The notes: generated from the letters alone by a model not told the origin. A DNA stretch of 9,503 bases from Pseudomonadota bacterium (GCA_029549705.1 JAKPIR010000094.1:1-9503), one strand, 5' to 3'. Shown: positions 1 through 7,602, counted from the stretch's first letter. Numbers and translations: made by a program.

Positions 1-1506
1 AGCCATCCGACCGCGATATCCGGTTTGATTGCAAAGCTTGCAGCCCTTCGCCTTGTAAATTTGTGGTTTATCCGTTGTTTTCAGCCGTAATATTTTCCGT
101 TCCAAACCATCTGGCTTATGTGCTACCTTACAATGCGGACAAAGTACACGCACCAAGCGTTGTGCGACCACACCAATGATATTGCCCGCCATAATGTCTG
201 GCAGAATGCCAATGTCGGCCAAACGTGGAAAAGCCCCTAATGCTGAGTTAGTGTGTAGGGTGCTAAACACTTGATGGCCTGTCATGGCTGCACGAAAAGC
301 CATCGTAGCAGTATCAGTGTCACGTATCTCACCCACTAATATAATGTCCGGGTCCTGCCGCATAATGGATCGGATTCCATTGGCAAAGTCTACTTTGTTG
401 ACCTCAGCCACCGAAGTTTGCCGCATCATCGTAACGGGGTATTCCACCGGGTCTTCCAGCGTCATGATATTGACGGCTTCAGTATTTCGGTGTGAAAGTA
501 ATGAATACAGCGTTGTGGTTTTACCACTACCTGTGGGCCCGGTTACAATCAAGATACCTTCCGGGCGCGTCATCATCAGGCGCATTTCGTCCAGTGTTGA
601 TGGCCTCAGGCCCATGCGCTCCATTGGAATAATCGATTTTTCACGATCTAGCACACGTAACACGATATTTTCACCATGTATCGTCGGGTGCGTAGAAACC
701 CTAAAATCAATTGGGCGACCGCACAAATTCATATTCAATCGACCATCTTGAGGGGCGCGTGTTTCCGCAATATCAAGGCCGCTCACCACCTTGAGCCTAA
801 CCGCCAGACCACCCCAATAGCTTTTATGCAAACTTCGTATTTGCTGAAGCACGCCATCAATTCTGTATCGAATACGCAAAAACGCATACTCTGGTTCAAA
901 GTGAATGTCAGATGCGCCGCGCTTTACAGCATCCATCAACAAAGCCCCAACTAGTCGCACCACCGGCTGGGTATATTCATCGCCACCCGCCGTCAGACTT
1001 TGATAATCAATTTCACCTGTTTCAATTTCACGCAAAATGCCATCTACAGATAATTCATATCCATAAAACTGATCAATAAACTCTTCAAGTTGCGCCTCTG
1101 CCGCCAACACCGGTTTTAGCTGAATCTGACCGCCGAGCATTGCACGCAATTGGTCTAGTGCTACAACATTGAATAAATCTGCCATGGCCACCACCATGGA
1201 CTTGCTAGACTCCTCAAATGCAACGGGTAATACATGATAGCGGCGGCAAAAGTCCTGCGGCACCATTTGTAGTGCCTCTATATCGGCCACAACCGCAGAT
1301 AAGTCTACGCTTTCTTGACCGATGGTATGCGCTACCGTATCGCGCACCATCGCTTCCGTAACAAACCCTAAACGCACCAGTTGGCGACCCAATGGCAAAT
1401 CGTTTTGCTCTTGCTCTATCAGTGCAATGCGTAGCTGATCTTGACTAATCAAGCCTTGCTGCACCATGAGTTCACCTAGGCGAAGTATGCGTCGCTGTTC
1501 AGCCAT
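1..1506 (-). CDS. mshE: MSHA-type pilus assembly ATPase, GspE/PilB family (MshE-like), 3' end outside window
   Basis: Cytoplasmic hexameric ATPase that powers pilus polymerisation. The frame is open from the ATG at 1506 to base 1, giving 502 codons; from family length about 60-70 C-terminal residues are probably missing. Residues 9-32 form an MshEN-type motif (R9-L-G, G18, L25, L29, Q32). After a 5-residue spacer comes a second, partly degenerate copy at 38-61 (L39-G, G47). In Vibrio MshE this domain binds c-di-GMP. Next come an N-terminal GspE domain (about 85-150) and the ATPase core: Walker A GPTGSGKT at 323-330 (K329) and Walker B LVGEIRD at 390-396 (E393). A tetracysteine zinc site follows (C456, C459, C489, C492). 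The gene begins 38 bp after the TPR gene, with only a weak AGGTTA upstream, so it is probably co-transcribed. MshE is preferred over a general T2SS GspE because of the MshM-MshL-TPR neighbours. Confidence 0.93.
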   Translation of the reverse strand, partial: MAEQRRILRLGELMVQQGLISQDQLRIALIEQEQNDLPLGRQLVRLGFVTEAMVRDTVAHTIGQESVDLSAVVADIEALQMVPQDFCRRYHVLPVAFEESSKSMVVAMADLFNVVALDQLRAMLGGQIQLKPVLAAEAQLEEFIDQFYGYELSVDGILREIETGEIDYQSLTAGGDEYTQPVVRLVGALLMDAVKRGASDIHFEPEYAFLRIRYRIDGVLQQIRSLHKSYWGGLAVRLKVVSGLDIAETRAPQDGRLNMNLCGRPIDFRVSTHPTIHGENIVLRVLDREKSIIPMERMGLRPSTLDEMRLMMTRPEGILIVTGPTGSGKTTTLYSLLSHRNTEAVNIMTLEDPVEYPVTMMRQTSVAEVNKVDFANGIRSIMRQDPDIILVGEIRDTDTATMAFRAAMTGHQVFSTLHTNSALGAFPRLADIGILPDIMAGNIIGVVAQRLVRVLCPHCKVAHKPDGLERKILRLKTTDKPQIYKAKGCKLCNQTGYRGRMA

Positions 1507-1544
1507 CTATTTAACCTGTTTTGTTATTTTTAGAGTGAATATTG

Positions 1545-2849
1545 TCATTTTTGTAACGCTTGAATTCTCGTTTCTACGGTGGCTCTATCAGGGCTGGTAG
1601 CACCTGATTGATTTAACAAAGCCAATGCTCGCTGATACTGCGTCAAGGCTAAGTCTGATTTCCTTATTTGTTCTAAACTCACCGCTAAATTAAATGCGTA
1701 ATCCGCGTTTTGCGGAGCAAGCCTACTTGCCTCAAAATATGCGCTTTGGGCAGCAACCCATTGGCCTTGCTCAGCGTATATATTGCCTAAAGCAGCATGT
1801 AAATTAGCCGCCTCCGGCTGTTGTACAAGCATGTTTTTAATATGACTTTCTGAGTTCTGTTCTATGCTATCGCTTCCGACGCCCCTTTCTTTCTGGCTCA
1901 GCAGCGCGGTTTGCGCAATCACGTTTTTGGGTTCAACCTCTAGCACTTTATGAAACCAGCCTTCAGCATCAGCATTGCGACCTTGCCGTTGCGCGATAAC
2001 AGCCATGCCAAGTAAAGCATCGACATTACGCACATCTTTTTGCAGCACAGCCCGGTATTGTTGTTGTGCAGTTGCATCTTCACCACGATTTAATGCTTCA
2101 TACGCAGCCAATAATGTTGGGTCAACACCTGTGACTGATGATTTGGTCGTCAACTTCAATGGTGCGTTTTTTGAACGTTTAGTGTTTACTAACTGCTGAG
2201 TATCTTCAAGAGAAGCGTCATTGTTTTCAGCGGCATTCGCGACTCTATATTTTGTAGCATTTGTTTTAACCGGTTTTTGCCTTGTTTTTTTTAGCTCATC
2301 ATCTTCAGTAGAAAATGAATTGGACTGCGCAGATTGTTCTGCTTGAGTTTCCTCGCTAATCTTTTCCTGTTGACTCGCGCCTATTGCGGTTACTTGCGTA
2401 TTTGATTCTGGCTGAGGTTGCGGCGAAGTCTCTTTAACATCTACAGGCTGAATAGGGGTAGGCTGTGCAATCGGTACATTTAATTTGGTTGATGCCATTT
2501 GCGGCGTGGATAAACTCTGTATATAGGCGTATCCCTGAAAACCTAACAAAATAATGGCCGCCCCGGCGACACCGATGATCAATAAATTTAAATTTGAACT
2601 TGGCTTACTTGCAGCCTGATTGGCCACAAACACTTTTGCAGCCTCCCGATGCTTTAACTCGCTATCGCGATGAACTGACGCTTCTTCAAATGGTTGATGC
2701 GGTGTTTTGCTTTTATTACTGTTATGCGCTTCTTCGACAGGAGCCAATTCAAGTGATAGCCCTGAATCATCCTCGATGAATTTCTTTTTATCGCGTTCAG
2801 CCTGCTTATCTTTTTCAGCACTCGCCAAAGCCTTAATGAGTAAACTCAT
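1545..2849 (-). CDS. mshN: Bitopic TPR protein in the MshN position of an MSHA-type pilus operon
   Basis: The predicted protein is 434 aa with a cytoplasmic N-terminus: MSLLIKAL, then a charged stretch to about residue 30. One membrane segment lies near 87-108 (LLIIGVAGAAIILLGF core). A Pro/Gln/Ser/Thr-rich periplasmic linker runs from about 112 to 230. Several TPR units fill about 240-434, for example around ALLGMAVIAQRQGRNADAE, LHAALGNIYAEQGQWVAA and YAFNLAVSLEQIRKSDLA. TPR proteins in this position are thought to scaffold secretin or pilus assembly in the periplasm; the exact role is not established. Only 8 bp separate it from the upstream secretin gene. A GAAAGG lies across that gene's last codons, about 11 nt before the ATG, which suggests translational coupling. 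The long linker is low complexity and will align poorly. The TPR fold and topology are well supported; the MshN name rests mainly on gene order. Confidence 0.85.
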   Translation of the reverse strand: MSLLIKALASAEKDKQAERDKKKFIEDDSGLSLELAPVEEAHNSNKSKTPHQPFEEASVHRDSELKHREAAKVFVANQAASKPSSNLNLLIIGVAGAAIILLGFQGYAYIQSLSTPQMASTKLNVPIAQPTPIQPVDVKETSPQPQPESNTQVTAIGASQQEKISEETQAEQSAQSNSFSTEDDELKKTRQKPVKTNATKYRVANAAENNDASLEDTQQLVNTKRSKNAPLKLTTKSSVTGVDPTLLAAYEALNRGEDATAQQQYRAVLQKDVRNVDALLGMAVIAQRQGRNADAEGWFHKVLEVEPKNVIAQTALLSQKERGVGSDSIEQNSESHIKNMLVQQPEAANLHAALGNIYAEQGQWVAAQSAYFEASRLAPQNADYAFNLAVSLEQIRKSDLALTQYQRALALLNQSGATSPDRATVETRIQALQK

Positions 2850-2857
2850 GGCGCAAC

Positions 2858-4651
2858 TTACCTTTCACCATCAACTTCAAGCGTTTGTTGTAACTGTGAG
2901 CTAGGTAAATATTGCTTATATCGAGAGAGTTCATCGCTCTCCAAACTGGCATTTTTCACGACCGTTGGGCGTAAGAAAATCACCAGCTCCGTTTTCTTAT
3001 TGGCATAATCACGTCCTTTAAAAATTTCACCAAACCCTTTAATCTCTGACAAACCAGGTACTTTATCAGTGTTACGCTGTATCTCATCTTGCATCAATCC
3101 ACCTAATATTGCTGTATTACCACTATTGACCTGCAAAAGTGACTCCATCTCACGTACTTGAATTTGGGGTACTTGGCTCGCAATATTGGCCAATTGCGGG
3201 TTAGGGTCACGTACAAAGCTCACCACACGTGAAATGGTTGGGCGTACATTGATATTTACCGCGCTGTTTTCATTAATTTGTGGTGTCACACTCATCACAA
3301 TACCCACAGGCACAGTATTTGGCGTGGTGGTTACGGTCGATAGTACGCCGCCTTGCGTGGCCTGAGACTGTTGCGCTTGTACAGTAAAATATACGATGTT
3401 ATCAACTACTTTTAAAATGGCGGTTTGATTATTTAGCACCATCAGTTTTGGGCTGGATATTACTTTTGTATCACCGAACTGCTTCAGTAAAGTGACTGAG
3501 GCAGCAAGATTACCAAGCGAACTCACCGGGTTTAAATATCCTATTGCAAACCCATTGCTGGCAGGGTTGATGTTAGGCCCTAGTGATTGTTGAAAGGTAA
3601 AACCACTGCTGGTGGCGGTATTGCCAAAACGACTCCAATCAATCCCAGCTTGAAAACTGTCATTTAGCCGCACCTCTACAATTGTTGCTTCTATCAACAC
3701 CTGTCGACGTGCGCTGGACATCACCTTATCAATGAAATCCTGTATCTTTTCATGTTGTTTATTGGTAGCACGCACATTGATAATGCCCGCTTCGCGGTTC
3801 ACAATGACTGTACCTGCGAATAAGGTTTTAAATTCGTTACGGTCTTCCTCGCGCTCACTTTTTAAATCCGCTAAATTCGCTGCTTCATTTTCTGTACTTT
3901 TACCTACCTGATTGGACTTTGATTTAGCGTTTGCCTTACTTGTAGCACCAGAACGGGTGATAAGCACCTCTTTGTCAGTTTCCGCCAATATATCTTTGAG
4001 ATTCTTCTCTAATGTTTCCCAAAAGTGGCTTTTTGATTCACTTGTTACTGAAGTGCGCGAACTATTATTGGCGCCATTACCTGCGCTGTTACTGATAGTG
4101 CCATTTGCCCCTGAACTTTGTGAAGCACTCGAGATTTGTCCATCAGCCCCAATAAAACTGGTGGTGTCACGCGACATGTTGACGTAGTCTACTTTATACG
4201 TCCGCAACACCGGCTGGTCTGGCGCAATGGTCAGTACATTATTTTGAATGTTGTAAGTTAAATCCACTTGCTTAGAAATGCGCTCTAAAATCGATGGCAA
4301 AGTCTGATCTACTGCGTTTAAGGTCACATTTCCTTTGATATTTGGGTGAATATCCACATTAAACTTACTATCGCGCGCAATGGCAAACAACACTTCTCTA
4401 ACAGGTGTGTCATACACCACAATACTGTAAACAGGTTCTTTTGCCTTAGCCTTTGGTGGTGGCAGATAGGTGTTTTTTGTAACAGGTTTGGGAATGTCAG
4501 CTACATTGGTGATAACTGTATTTGGCTGGCTTGCACCATCATTTTGACCATCAATATGGCCGCTTGAAGGCTGGATTTTTGACTCATGCGCGCACGATGC
4601 CAATGCCATGGCTACGCACGCCAAGAGTGTGATTCGAATATTATTTGTCAA
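2858..4651 (-). CDS. mshL: Outer-membrane secretin lipoprotein, MSHA type (MshL-like)
   Basis: The predicted protein is 597 aa and would form the multimeric outer-membrane pore through which the pilus exits. It starts at TTG (4649-4651), supported by AAGGGG 8 nt upstream. This start also restores a lipoprotein signal peptide with lipobox L17-A-S-C20, so Cys20 is the likely lipidated residue. A secretin/TonB short N-terminal (STN-like) domain covers about 75-145. A Ser/Asn/Gly-rich insert lies at about 168-208, followed by the FWETL motif near 210. A charged Lys/Ser/Glu-rich stretch spans about 235-275, and an N-domain fold (IINVRAT, then QVLIEATIVEVRL) about 280-330. The C-terminal secretin beta-domain covers about 385-566, with VPQIQVREMES, TAILGGLMQDE, VPGLSEIKGFGEIF and ELVIFLRPTVV. 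The Ser-rich insert before FW fits the MshL subgroup better than PilQ or GspD. It is the third gene of the operon, preceded by a 110-bp gap with inverted repeats. Confidence 0.92.
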   Translation of the reverse strand: MTNNIRITLLACVAMALASCAHESKIQPSSGHIDGQNDGASQPNTVITNVADIPKPVTKNTYLPPPKAKAKEPVYSIVVYDTPVREVLFAIARDSKFNVDIHPNIKGNVTLNAVDQTLPSILERISKQVDLTYNIQNNVLTIAPDQPVLRTYKVDYVNMSRDTTSFIGADGQISSASQSSGANGTISNSAGNGANNSSRTSVTSESKSHFWETLEKNLKDILAETDKEVLITRSGATSKANAKSKSNQVGKSTENEAANLADLKSEREEDRNEFKTLFAGTVIVNREAGIINVRATNKQHEKIQDFIDKVMSSARRQVLIEATIVEVRLNDSFQAGIDWSRFGNTATSSGFTFQQSLGPNINPASNGFAIGYLNPVSSLGNLAASVTLLKQFGDTKVISSPKLMVLNNQTAILKVVDNIVYFTVQAQQSQATQGGVLSTVTTTPNTVPVGIVMSVTPQINENSAVNINVRPTISRVVSFVRDPNPQLANIASQVPQIQVREMESLLQVNSGNTAILGGLMQDEIQRNTDKVPGLSEIKGFGEIFKGRDYANKKTELVIFLRPTVVKNASLESDELSRYKQYLPSSQLQQTLEVDGER

Positions 4652-4659
4652 AGGATTTA

Positions 4660-4665
4660 CCCCTT
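4660..4665 (-). promoter_or_regulatory. Ribosome binding site that fixes the TTG start of the secretin gene
   Basis: On the minus strand AAGGGG lies 8 nt before the TTG at 4651. The first in-frame ATG is codon 15, inside the hydrophobic part of the signal peptide. Starting there would remove the N-terminal charged and hydrophobic segment needed for lipoprotein export, so the TTG start is the better choice. Confidence 0.7.
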
Positions 4666-4679
4666 ATTTTTTGCATTAC

Positions 4680-4709
4680 TGCATTTTTGCACACTATTGC
4701 AAAAATGCA
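4680..4709. repeat. Perfect 12-bp inverted repeat with 6-nt loop, upstream of the secretin gene
   Basis: The arms TGCATTTTTGCA (4680-4691) and TGCAAAAATGCA (4698-4709) are perfectly complementary around CACTAT. This is the longest perfect dyad I found in the window. It lies in the 110-bp untranslated gap between the ATPase and secretin genes. It is AT-rich with no U-run after it on either strand, so it is not a canonical terminator. It could be a DNA operator, an mRNA-processing or stability hairpin, or an attenuator that sets secretin level relative to the ATPase. A possible -10 element (TATAAAAT, minus strand) lies just upstream and overlaps the adjacent dyad, but no good -35 accompanies it. 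Confidence 0.75.
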
Positions 4710-4713
4710 AGAA

Positions 4714-4731
4714 GTATTTTATACAAAATAC
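4714..4731. repeat. Second inverted repeat (7-bp arms, 4-nt spacer) in the same gap
   Basis: GTATTTT (4714-4720) and AAAATAC (4725-4731) flank ATAC, 4 bp from the larger dyad. On the minus strand this region reads TTGTATAAAATAC and so includes a -10-like TATAAAAT. It may be part of an internal promoter with an operator, or only AT-rich coincidence. The tandem arrangement of two dyads in one gap is the main reason for listing it. Confidence 0.45.
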
Positions 4732-4761
4732 CAAAGCAAAACAATAATTTACAGGGGTTTT

Positions 4762-6144
4762 CTATTGCGATTGTTCAAGCTCTTTATTAATTCCGGCTAT
4801 TGTACGCAGCTGGGGGCGATTATTTTTGATGTGATTTGGCAGATCTTGCAAAGCAGATACCGCCTCAGTACGCTGAGAAAATACACCATACAAAAACACC
4901 GTAAGGTTAGCGCCATTTTGCTTCTTTTGGTACGCGTACAATTTGTCGACTTCTAGCTGACGGCTCAATGCATCTAAATCCTCTTTCACCTGCACCTCAT
5001 CTGATGAGGTCATCAACTGTAGGGTGATACGCTCGGGCGAGCCTTCTCGAAGCAGTGTTCTTGTGGCATCCAACCGGCTCTCTAGTAAATTCTGCTTGGG
5101 CGCCATCTGCGATGCTGTGTTGGCTGGCTGTTTGGAGTTGGTGATGGTGTTGTTTTCAGTTGCTATCTGGTTTGGTGTATTTGCAGACTGATTGACGATA
5201 AGCGCGCTATCTTCAGATTGCGGCTGATGATTTTGGCGGAGCAAATAGGTGGTCAGCGCCAGCAATAGCGCAATGAGTACTATGCCAATCAATATGGGCT
5301 GGGATAACAACACCTTGCTTGGTGCGCTTGCGCTTTTGCCAAACTCACTATCTTGAATTGCCGCATTGACGTGCTTGACACTGACTTGATGTACATTTTC
5401 TGCATAAGCTGCCAGCAAGCTTTTTTCTGCAAGAATATTCACGCGCCGCACCAAGCCTTGCGCAGCAGCTGAGAGTTTTTTGATGGCTTCATCTGTAAAC
5501 AAATGCGGTCCATAATAGCCTGCCGCACGCAGGCGAAAAATAAGATATTCGCCAATATCTTTTGTTTGTAGTGGGCCTAGATGAAAGCTATGGGTAATCC
5601 GCTCGCGCAGTTGACGAATGTGTGGTTGATTTAAATTGGTATCAAGTTCTGGTTGGCCAAATAAGACGATTTGTAGCAACTTGTCTTGCTTGGTTTCAAG
5701 GTTTGAGAGTAGCCTGATTTCTTCAAGCGTCGCCAGCGGCATGCCTTGCGCTTCTTCAACAAAAATAACGACTTGGCGCCCCTCTTGGTGCCGAGCTAAT
5801 AAATGTGTCTGTAGCGCCTGCATGACCTTGAGGCGATCAGCATTTTTGGGCAATTTGAGTTGTAACTCAAATGCAATGGCGTGCAACACATCTTCAGGGG
5901 CAACACTCGGGTTAGCGAGATAAATACTTTCAATTTTTTCTGGCAAAATAGTTTGCAACATGCGGCATAGCATGGTTTTGCCACTGCCGACCTCACCCAC
6001 CACCTTAATAATGCCCTCGCCGTTGGTAATAGCATAGACGAGCGCGTCTAAAACCGCACCCCGATTACCCCCTGAAAAGAAAAAATCGGTGTTGGGGGTG
6101 ATTTTAAAAGGAGGTTCTTTTAGGCCAAAGTGCGGGTAATACAC
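4762..6144 (-). CDS. mshM: Membrane-anchored AAA ATPase, MshM/ExeA type, with C-terminal SPOR-like domain
   Basis: The predicted protein is 460 aa. The start is GTG (6142-6144): MYYPHFGLKEPPFKITPNTD matches the usual beginning of this family and no in-frame ATG lies upstream. The cytoplasmic AAA domain covers about 1-265, with Walker A GEVGSGKT (50-57, K56), a Walker B-like VVIFVEEAQ (125-133) and LFGQPELD (161-168). A membrane segment lies at about 282-303. A periplasmic linker rich in Asn/Gln/Thr follows, then a SPOR-like module at about 372-452 (ITLQLMTSS at its start, LTVFLYGVFSQRTEAVSALQ near 414-433). ExeA-type ATPases help insert secretins through the peptidoglycan, and SPOR domains generally bind glycan strands stripped of stem peptides, so a cell-wall anchoring role for secretin assembly is inferred. 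Vibrio MshM is, as I recall, shorter and lacks this tail. The gene starts 17 bp after the regulator gene, behind only a weak GGA. Confidence 0.9.
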   Translation of the reverse strand: MYYPHFGLKEPPFKITPNTDFFFSGGNRGAVLDALVYAITNGEGIIKVVGEVGSGKTMLCRMLQTILPEKIESIYLANPSVAPEDVLHAIAFELQLKLPKNADRLKVMQALQTHLLARHQEGRQVVIFVEEAQGMPLATLEEIRLLSNLETKQDKLLQIVLFGQPELDTNLNQPHIRQLRERITHSFHLGPLQTKDIGEYLIFRLRAAGYYGPHLFTDEAIKKLSAAAQGLVRRVNILAEKSLLAAYAENVHQVSVKHVNAAIQDSEFGKSASAPSKVLLSQPILIGIVLIALLLALTTYLLRQNHQPQSEDSALIVNQSANTPNQIATENNTITNSKQPANTASQMAPKQNLLESRLDATRTLLREGSPERITLQLMTSSDEVQVKEDLDALSRQLEVDKLYAYQKKQNGANLTVFLYGVFSQRTEAVSALQDLPNHIKNNRPQLRTIAGINKELEQSQ

Positions 6145-6161
6145 AGCGCATCCAGTATTTG

Positions 6162-7595
6162 TCAGCTATTTTCAGGCGTACTCATGCGGCTATATAACGT
6201 GGTTCGATTCACGTTCAACAACTTTGCGGCTTGACTTAGATTACCATGTGTAATCTTCATGGCCGCTTCAATATAGGCCTTTTCCCAAGTTTTAAGCACC
6301 GCATCTAAAGTCACGTTTGCTTGAGTTTGCAGGTGGCGTTGCGCTTGCGCCATCATTGCAGATTCATCGTTAAAGTTGATTTGCTCTGCACTAGCGCCCT
6401 CTGGCGCGGCGTGAGACAAATCAAACTCAGCAACCAAATCATTTGCATTGAGCGTTTTGCCAGCATATTTGGCAATTAGTCGAATCACCACATTTCTTAG
6501 CTCGCGCACATTGCCGGGGAAATTATATTCAAGCCAGCGCGCTTGCGCTGAGGCATCCAGCGTGAAGGGAGCTTGCCCAATTTGTTTGGCGTAGAATGAA
6601 ATAAAGTGATCGCGTAATAACGCTTTATCCTCCCCCAACTCTCTAAGTGGCGGCACGTGAACAGCAAATACACTTAAACGATGATATAAGTCTGACCTAA
6701 ACTTACCTGCACGCACTTCTAATCGAAGGTCACGATTGGTAGCAGCAACGATACGCGCACGACTTTTTCGGGTTTGTGTTTCACCAATTCGCTGATATTC
6801 GCCATTTTCTAATACGCGTAGCAATTTTGCCTGCAATTCTAATGGCAGTTCGCCAATTTCATCCAAAAACAGCGTGCCTTCGCTCGCGTCTTCAAAGTAG
6901 CCTGTGTGCGCAGAAACCGCACCTGTAAAAGCACCTTTGGTATGACCAAATAAAATAGACTCGGCCAATAAAGGCGAAATTGCGGCACAATTCACCGATA
7001 AATAGGGGTGCATTTTACGTTTACTTGCATGGTGGAAGCTCCCGGCTACCAACTCTTTACCGCTACCCGATTCACCCTCTATGAGTACTGGAAATGGCGA
7101 GTCTGCAAACTGGTTAATTTGCAGACGCAAGGCCTGCATTGGCAAGCTGTTGCCTAATAAGCCGTCATGCTCTTGCTCGGCCTTAATTTCATTCAGCTCT
7201 ACATCTTGCACCTTTAGTGCATTTAAGAGCATGTCTTTGAGTTTATCGACATCGCATGGCTTGGCAATGAAGTCCACGGCGCCCAATGACAGTGCGCGCT
7301 TCACATTAACATCATCACTTTGCCCAGAAAGCACATGAATTTTAATGGTAGGCGAGTGCGCCAATAACGCGCTGATGACTTTAAAGCCTTCTTCAGGCGT
7401 GTGCGGTGAAGGCGGCAGCCCTAAATCAACTAAGGCCAAGGCTGGCGGGGCGTCTTGCTGCAACAATAAACTTTTGAGTTGCGCATGCGATTCAGCTACA
7501 CATACATCAAAGTACTTACTTAAAACAAAGTGCAACGTATCCGTAATTAAAGGGTCATCATCAATAATCATTAAAACTGGACGAGGTACAGCCAT
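6162..7595 (-). CDS. Sigma-54-dependent response regulator (NtrC family), first gene of the pilus operon
   Basis: The predicted protein is 477 aa with three domains. The receiver covers about 5-125: acidic residues D12-D14, phosphoacceptor D57 in VDLGLPP, S90 in place of the usual Thr, and K112. The AAA+ sigma-54 activation domain covers about 146-375: Walker A GESGSGKE at 174-181, the intact sigma-54 contact loop GAFTGA at 221-226, Walker B FLDE at 243-246 and FPGNVREL at 359-366. A Fis-type helix-turn-helix follows at about 448-470 (NLSQAAKLLNVNRTTLYSR). After D57 the receiver has an extended loop (SPHTPEEGF) that, from memory, resembles PrsR-type regulators of PEP-CTERM loci. No histidine kinase is encoded nearby. 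The ATG start is backed by AAAGG 7 nt upstream. It probably controls pilus or surface genes, or its own operon; its targets cannot be read from this window. Confidence 0.92.
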   Translation of the reverse strand: MAVPRPVLMIIDDDPLITDTLHFVLSKYFDVCVAESHAQLKSLLLQQDAPPALALVDLGLPPSPHTPEEGFKVISALLAHSPTIKIHVLSGQSDDVNVKRALSLGAVDFIAKPCDVDKLKDMLLNALKVQDVELNEIKAEQEHDGLLGNSLPMQALRLQINQFADSPFPVLIEGESGSGKELVAGSFHHASKRKMHPYLSVNCAAISPLLAESILFGHTKGAFTGAVSAHTGYFEDASEGTLFLDEIGELPLELQAKLLRVLENGEYQRIGETQTRKSRARIVAATNRDLRLEVRAGKFRSDLYHRLSVFAVHVPPLRELGEDKALLRDHFISFYAKQIGQAPFTLDASAQARWLEYNFPGNVRELRNVVIRLIAKYAGKTLNANDLVAEFDLSHAAPEGASAEQINFNDESAMMAQAQRHLQTQANVTLDAVLKTWEKAYIEAAMKITHGNLSQAAKLLNVNRTTLYSRMSTPENS

Positions 7596-7602
7596 TCACA
7601 AA

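Noticed and set aside
284..954. Two overlapping plus-strand open frames opposite the assembly ATPase
   Set aside because: They lie antisense to a fully conserved ATPase core with Walker motifs and show no recognisable domain of their own.
4680..4709. Rho-independent terminator between the ATPase and secretin genes
   Set aside because: The stem is AT-rich and is not followed by a U-run on the minus strand. The downstream genes would also need a convincing new promoter, which I could not identify.
4652..4761. Sigma-54 (-24/-12) promoter before the secretin
   Set aside because: I looked for GG-N10-GC on the minus strand here and in the other intergenic gaps and saw none.
4608..4956. Plus-strand open frames spanning the ATPase-secretin gap
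   Set aside because: Both are mostly antisense to the signal peptide and ATPase tail. Composition is that of AT-rich noncoding sequence, and there is no homology I recognise.
1..6144. Reading the cluster as a general type II secretion system or as the PilQ/PilB type IVa pilus
   Set aside because: The set MshM-like ATPase, lipoprotein secretin with Ser-rich insert before FW, TPR protein and MshEN-bearing ATPase fits the MSHA type. GspC or PilM-P genes are not adjacent.
4762..7595. PEP-CTERM/exosortase locus (PrsR regulator plus XrtA-associated ATPase)
   Set aside because: The regulator and ATPase have superficial similarity to that pair, but the ATPase matches MshM better (GEGIIKVVGEVGSGKT, NLETKQDKLLQIVLFGQPEL). 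No exosortase, chain-length protein or PEP-CTERM protein is present.
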